Source of the DNA: Angiostrongylus vasorum
Lineage: Eukaryota; Nematoda; Chromadorea; Rhabditida; Metastrongylidae
Assembly (NCBI GenBank): GCA_018806985.1
Contig: JADANN010000356.1
Coordinates: forward strand, 545,031 to 609,030
Direction: 5' to 3'
Length of the DNA stretch: 64,000 nucleotides
Below are positions 61,501-64,000 of the stretch, one piece after another (positions within the stretch are counted from its first letter, which is position 1; each line of letters starts with the position of its first letter). The position numbers and the translations under genes were made by a program. The notes beneath the pieces are model-generated. The model worked only from the letters and a program-made list of their open reading frames with translations. It was not told the origin of the DNA and made no database searches.

Positions 61501-64000
61501 GTTCTGTGCTTTTCGAAAACCTAGTGGTGCATGGAAGAAGACCATGATGGGTTACGGCATTGCCGTGCTCCACGGCACAGCGTAATCATCAGTCATAAAG
61601 ATGATTGCTTCATCTGCGGATTGCTGACGAGTATCATGAGATTGCAGTAGATAAAGGGAGCTGTATTTCTTGGAAAACCTAGTGGTGCAGGGATGAAGAC
61701 CATGATGGGTTACGGCGTTGCCGTGCTCAACGGCATCGGCATATCAATCAGTCATAGACATGATTGCTTCAGCTGCAGACTGTGATTGATATCATGAGAT
61801 TGTATGAAGATAAAGGGAGCAGTATTTATTGGAAGCCTATTGATGCAGGGAAAGATGTCCGGGATGGGTTACGGCATTGCCGTGCTCCACGGCACAGCGT
61901 TATCATCAGTCATAAAGATGATTGCTTCATCTGCGGATTGCTGACGAATATCATGAGATTGCAGCAGATAAAGGGAGCTGTATTTCTTGGAAACCCTATG
62001 TGATGCAGGGAAAGAAGACCAGGGATGGGTTACGGCATTGCCGTGCTCCACGGCACAGCGTAATCATCAGTCATAAAGATGATTGCTTCATCTGCGGATT
62101 GCTGACGAATTTCATGAAATAGTCGAGGTGATATGTGGTTCTGTATGTTTTCGGAAATCCTAGTGGTGCAGGGAAGAAGACCATGATGGGTTACAGCGTT
62201 GCCGTGCTCCACGGCACAGCGTAATCATCAGTCATAAAGATGATTGCTTCATCTGCGGATTGCTGATCGATGTCATGAGATTGATAGGCGATGAAAGTGT
62301 AGTTCTGTGCTTTTTCGAAAACCTAGTGGTGCATGGGAAGAAGACCATGATGGGTTACGGCATTGCCGTGCTGCACGGCACAGCGTAATCATCAGTCATA
62401 AAGATGATTGCTTCATCTGCGGATTGCTGACGAGTATCATGAGATTGCAGTAGATAAAGGGAGCTGTATTTCTTGGAAACCTAGTGGTGCAGGGATGAAG
62501 ACCATGATGGGTTACGGCGTTGCCGTGCTCAACGGCACGGCATATCAATCAGTCATAGACATGATTGCTTCAGCTGCAGACTGTGATTGATTTCATGAGA
62601 TTGTATGAGATAAAGGGAGGTGTATTTATTGGAAGCCTATTGATGCAGGAAAGATGTCCGGGATGGGTTACGGCATTGCCGTGCTTCACGGCGCAGCGTT
62701 ATCATCAGTCACAAAGATGATTGCTTCATCTGCGGATTGCTGACGAATTTCATGAAATAGTCGGTGATGTGTGGTTCTGTGCTTTTCGAAAACCTAGTGG
62801 TGCATGGGAAGAAGACCATGATGGGTTATGGCATTGCCATGCTCCACGGCACAGTGTAATCATCAGTCATAAAGGTTATTGCTTCATCTTCGGATTGCTG
62901 ACGAATTTCATGAAATAGTCGGTGATGTGTGGTTCTGTGCTTTTCGAAAACCTAGTGGTGCATGGAAGAAGACCATGATGGGTTACGGCATTTCCCGTGC
63001 TCCACGGCACAGCGTAATCATCAGTCATAAAGATGATTGCTTCATGCTGCGGATTGCTGACGAGTTTCATGAGATTGCAGTGGATAAAGGGAGCTGTATT
63101 TCTTGGAAACCTAGTGGTGCAGGGATGAAGACCATGATGGGTTACGGCGTTGCCGTGCTCAACGGCACGGCATATCAATCAGTCATAGACATGATTGCTT
63201 CAGCTGCAGACTGTGATTGATGTCATGAGATTGTAGGAGACAAAGGGAGCTGTATTTCTCGGAAACCTAGTGGTGCAGGGAAATGAAGTCCGGGATGGGT
63301 TTACGGCATTGCCGTGCTCCACGGCACAGCGTAATCATCAGTCATAAAGATGATTGCTTCATCTGCGGATTGCTGACGAATTTCATGAAATAGTCGGTGA
63401 TGATGTGGTTCTGTATTTCTCGGAAAACCTAGTGGTGCAGGGAAGAAGACCATGATGGGTTACGGCATTGCCGTGCTCCACGGCACAGCATATCAATCAG
63501 TCATAAAGATGATTGCTTCATCTGCGGATTGCTGACTGAATATCATGAGATTGTCAGTAGATAAAGTGAGCTGTATTTCTTGGAAACCTAGTGATGCAGG
63601 GAAAGAAGACCATGATGGGTTACGGCATTGCCGTGCTCCACGGCACGGCATATCAATCAGTCATAAACATGATTGCTTCAGCTGCGGACTGCTGATTGAT
63701 ATCATGAGATTGTAGGAGATAAAGGGAGCTGTATTTATTGGAAAGCCTATTGATGCAGGAAAGATGTCCGGGATGGGTTACGGCATTGCCGTGCTTCACG
63801 GCACAGCGTATATCATCAGTCACAAAGATGATTGCTTCATCTGCGGATTGCTGACGAATTTCATGAAATAGTCGGTGATATGTGGTTCTGTGTTTTCTCG
63901 GAAAACCTAGTGGTGCAGGAAGAAGACCATGATGGGTTACGGCATTGCCGTGCTCCACGGCACAGCGTAATCATCAGTCATAAAGATGATTGCTTCATCT

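Larger units (their letters stand above)
33950..64000. repeat. 157-bp tandem satellite array with higher-order structure
   Basis: A head-to-tail array filling the last 30 kb and cut by the window end. The first recognisable inner-hairpin cores start at 33981, 34137, 34294 and 34452, giving spacings of 156-158 bp; about 190 monomers fit. Conserved blocks include GATGATTGCTTCATCTGCGG, ATTGCTGACGA, GATAAAGGGAGCTGTATTTC, GGAAACCTAGTGGTGCAGG and GATGGGTTACGGC. Main monomer types: A (ATGAGATTGCAG, ATTTCTTGG), B (ATGAAATAGTCGGTGAT, GGTTCTG), and C/E with GACTGTGATTGAT on entry. The outermost two or three monomers are the most diverged. Frames of 60-113 codons on both strands come from the repeat and are not genes. 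Confidence 0.95.

Noticed and set aside
34339..63958. Dozens of 60-113 codon ORFs on both strands as a protein family or repeat protein
   Set aside because: They repeat with the satellite monomer; 157 bp is not divisible by three and single-base indels interrupt them. No promoter, splice or start context is conserved.
33950..64000. CRISPR array
   Set aside because: Repeats are contiguous with no unique spacers, the unit is 157 bp, and the host is eukaryotic.
34300..64000. Hammerhead ribozyme in the satellite (CTGACGA followed by GAAA)
   Set aside because: In type-A monomers the sequence between the boxes cannot form stem II next to the core. In type-B it would be only 2 bp (AT/AT). A chance match to CUGANGA is likelier.
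33950..64000. CENP-B box in the satellite
   Set aside because: No match to the TTCG...CGGG core of the box was seen in the consensus monomer types.

Overview
The window looks like nuclear DNA of a nematode, most likely a clade V strongylid (hookworm-like) worm. This is an inference from three things: degenerate RTE-type LINEs of the kind abundant in strongylids, genes with short introns and TTTCAG-type 3' splice sites, and the absence of any prokaryotic gene organisation. Nothing here looks bacterial or viral.

The first 34 kb is gene-poor and rich in decayed mobile elements. RTE LINE pieces lie at about 1.9-2.2 kb, 5.8 kb and 6.5-12.1 kb, where a plus-strand RTE has split a minus-strand RTE, and at 30.0-30.4 kb (5' leader only). 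A tRNA-derived SINE is present in eight copies; two have perfect target-site duplications (10 and 14 bp) and a third has a near-perfect one. A second tRNA-headed SINE-like family has four copies. Penelope-like (GIY-YIG) elements lie at 17.9-19.6 kb as a head-to-head inverted pair, at 25.3 kb as an end fragment, and at 33.0-33.8 kb. Their termini carry hammerhead-ribozyme-like cores.

Two host genes are supported. A PP1-type Ser/Thr phosphatase (20.96-23.15 kb, seven exons) has Glu in place of the metal-bridging Asp of the GDYVDRG motif, and an apparent 1-nt deletion in a T run of exon 7. A chromodomain protein (27.99-29.62 kb, six exons modelled, first exon not found) has an intact aromatic cage. 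A possible spliced gene at 16.4-17.6 kb is not recognised.

From about 33.95 kb to the window end (and certainly beyond) there is one head-to-tail satellite array, about 30 kb or roughly 190 copies of a 157-bp monomer. It has nested organisation: 157-bp monomers, roughly 471-bp trimers, and higher-order units of 3.78-3.94 kb. Most monomers carry a hairpin with a two-part stem. Several loop and stem variants keep it pairable, and a second inverted repeat differs in sequence between the two main monomer classes while still pairing. The short ORFs in the array are by-products of the repeat: 157 is not a multiple of 3, so frames break at every monomer. The satellite and its structured core are the most unusual content of the window.
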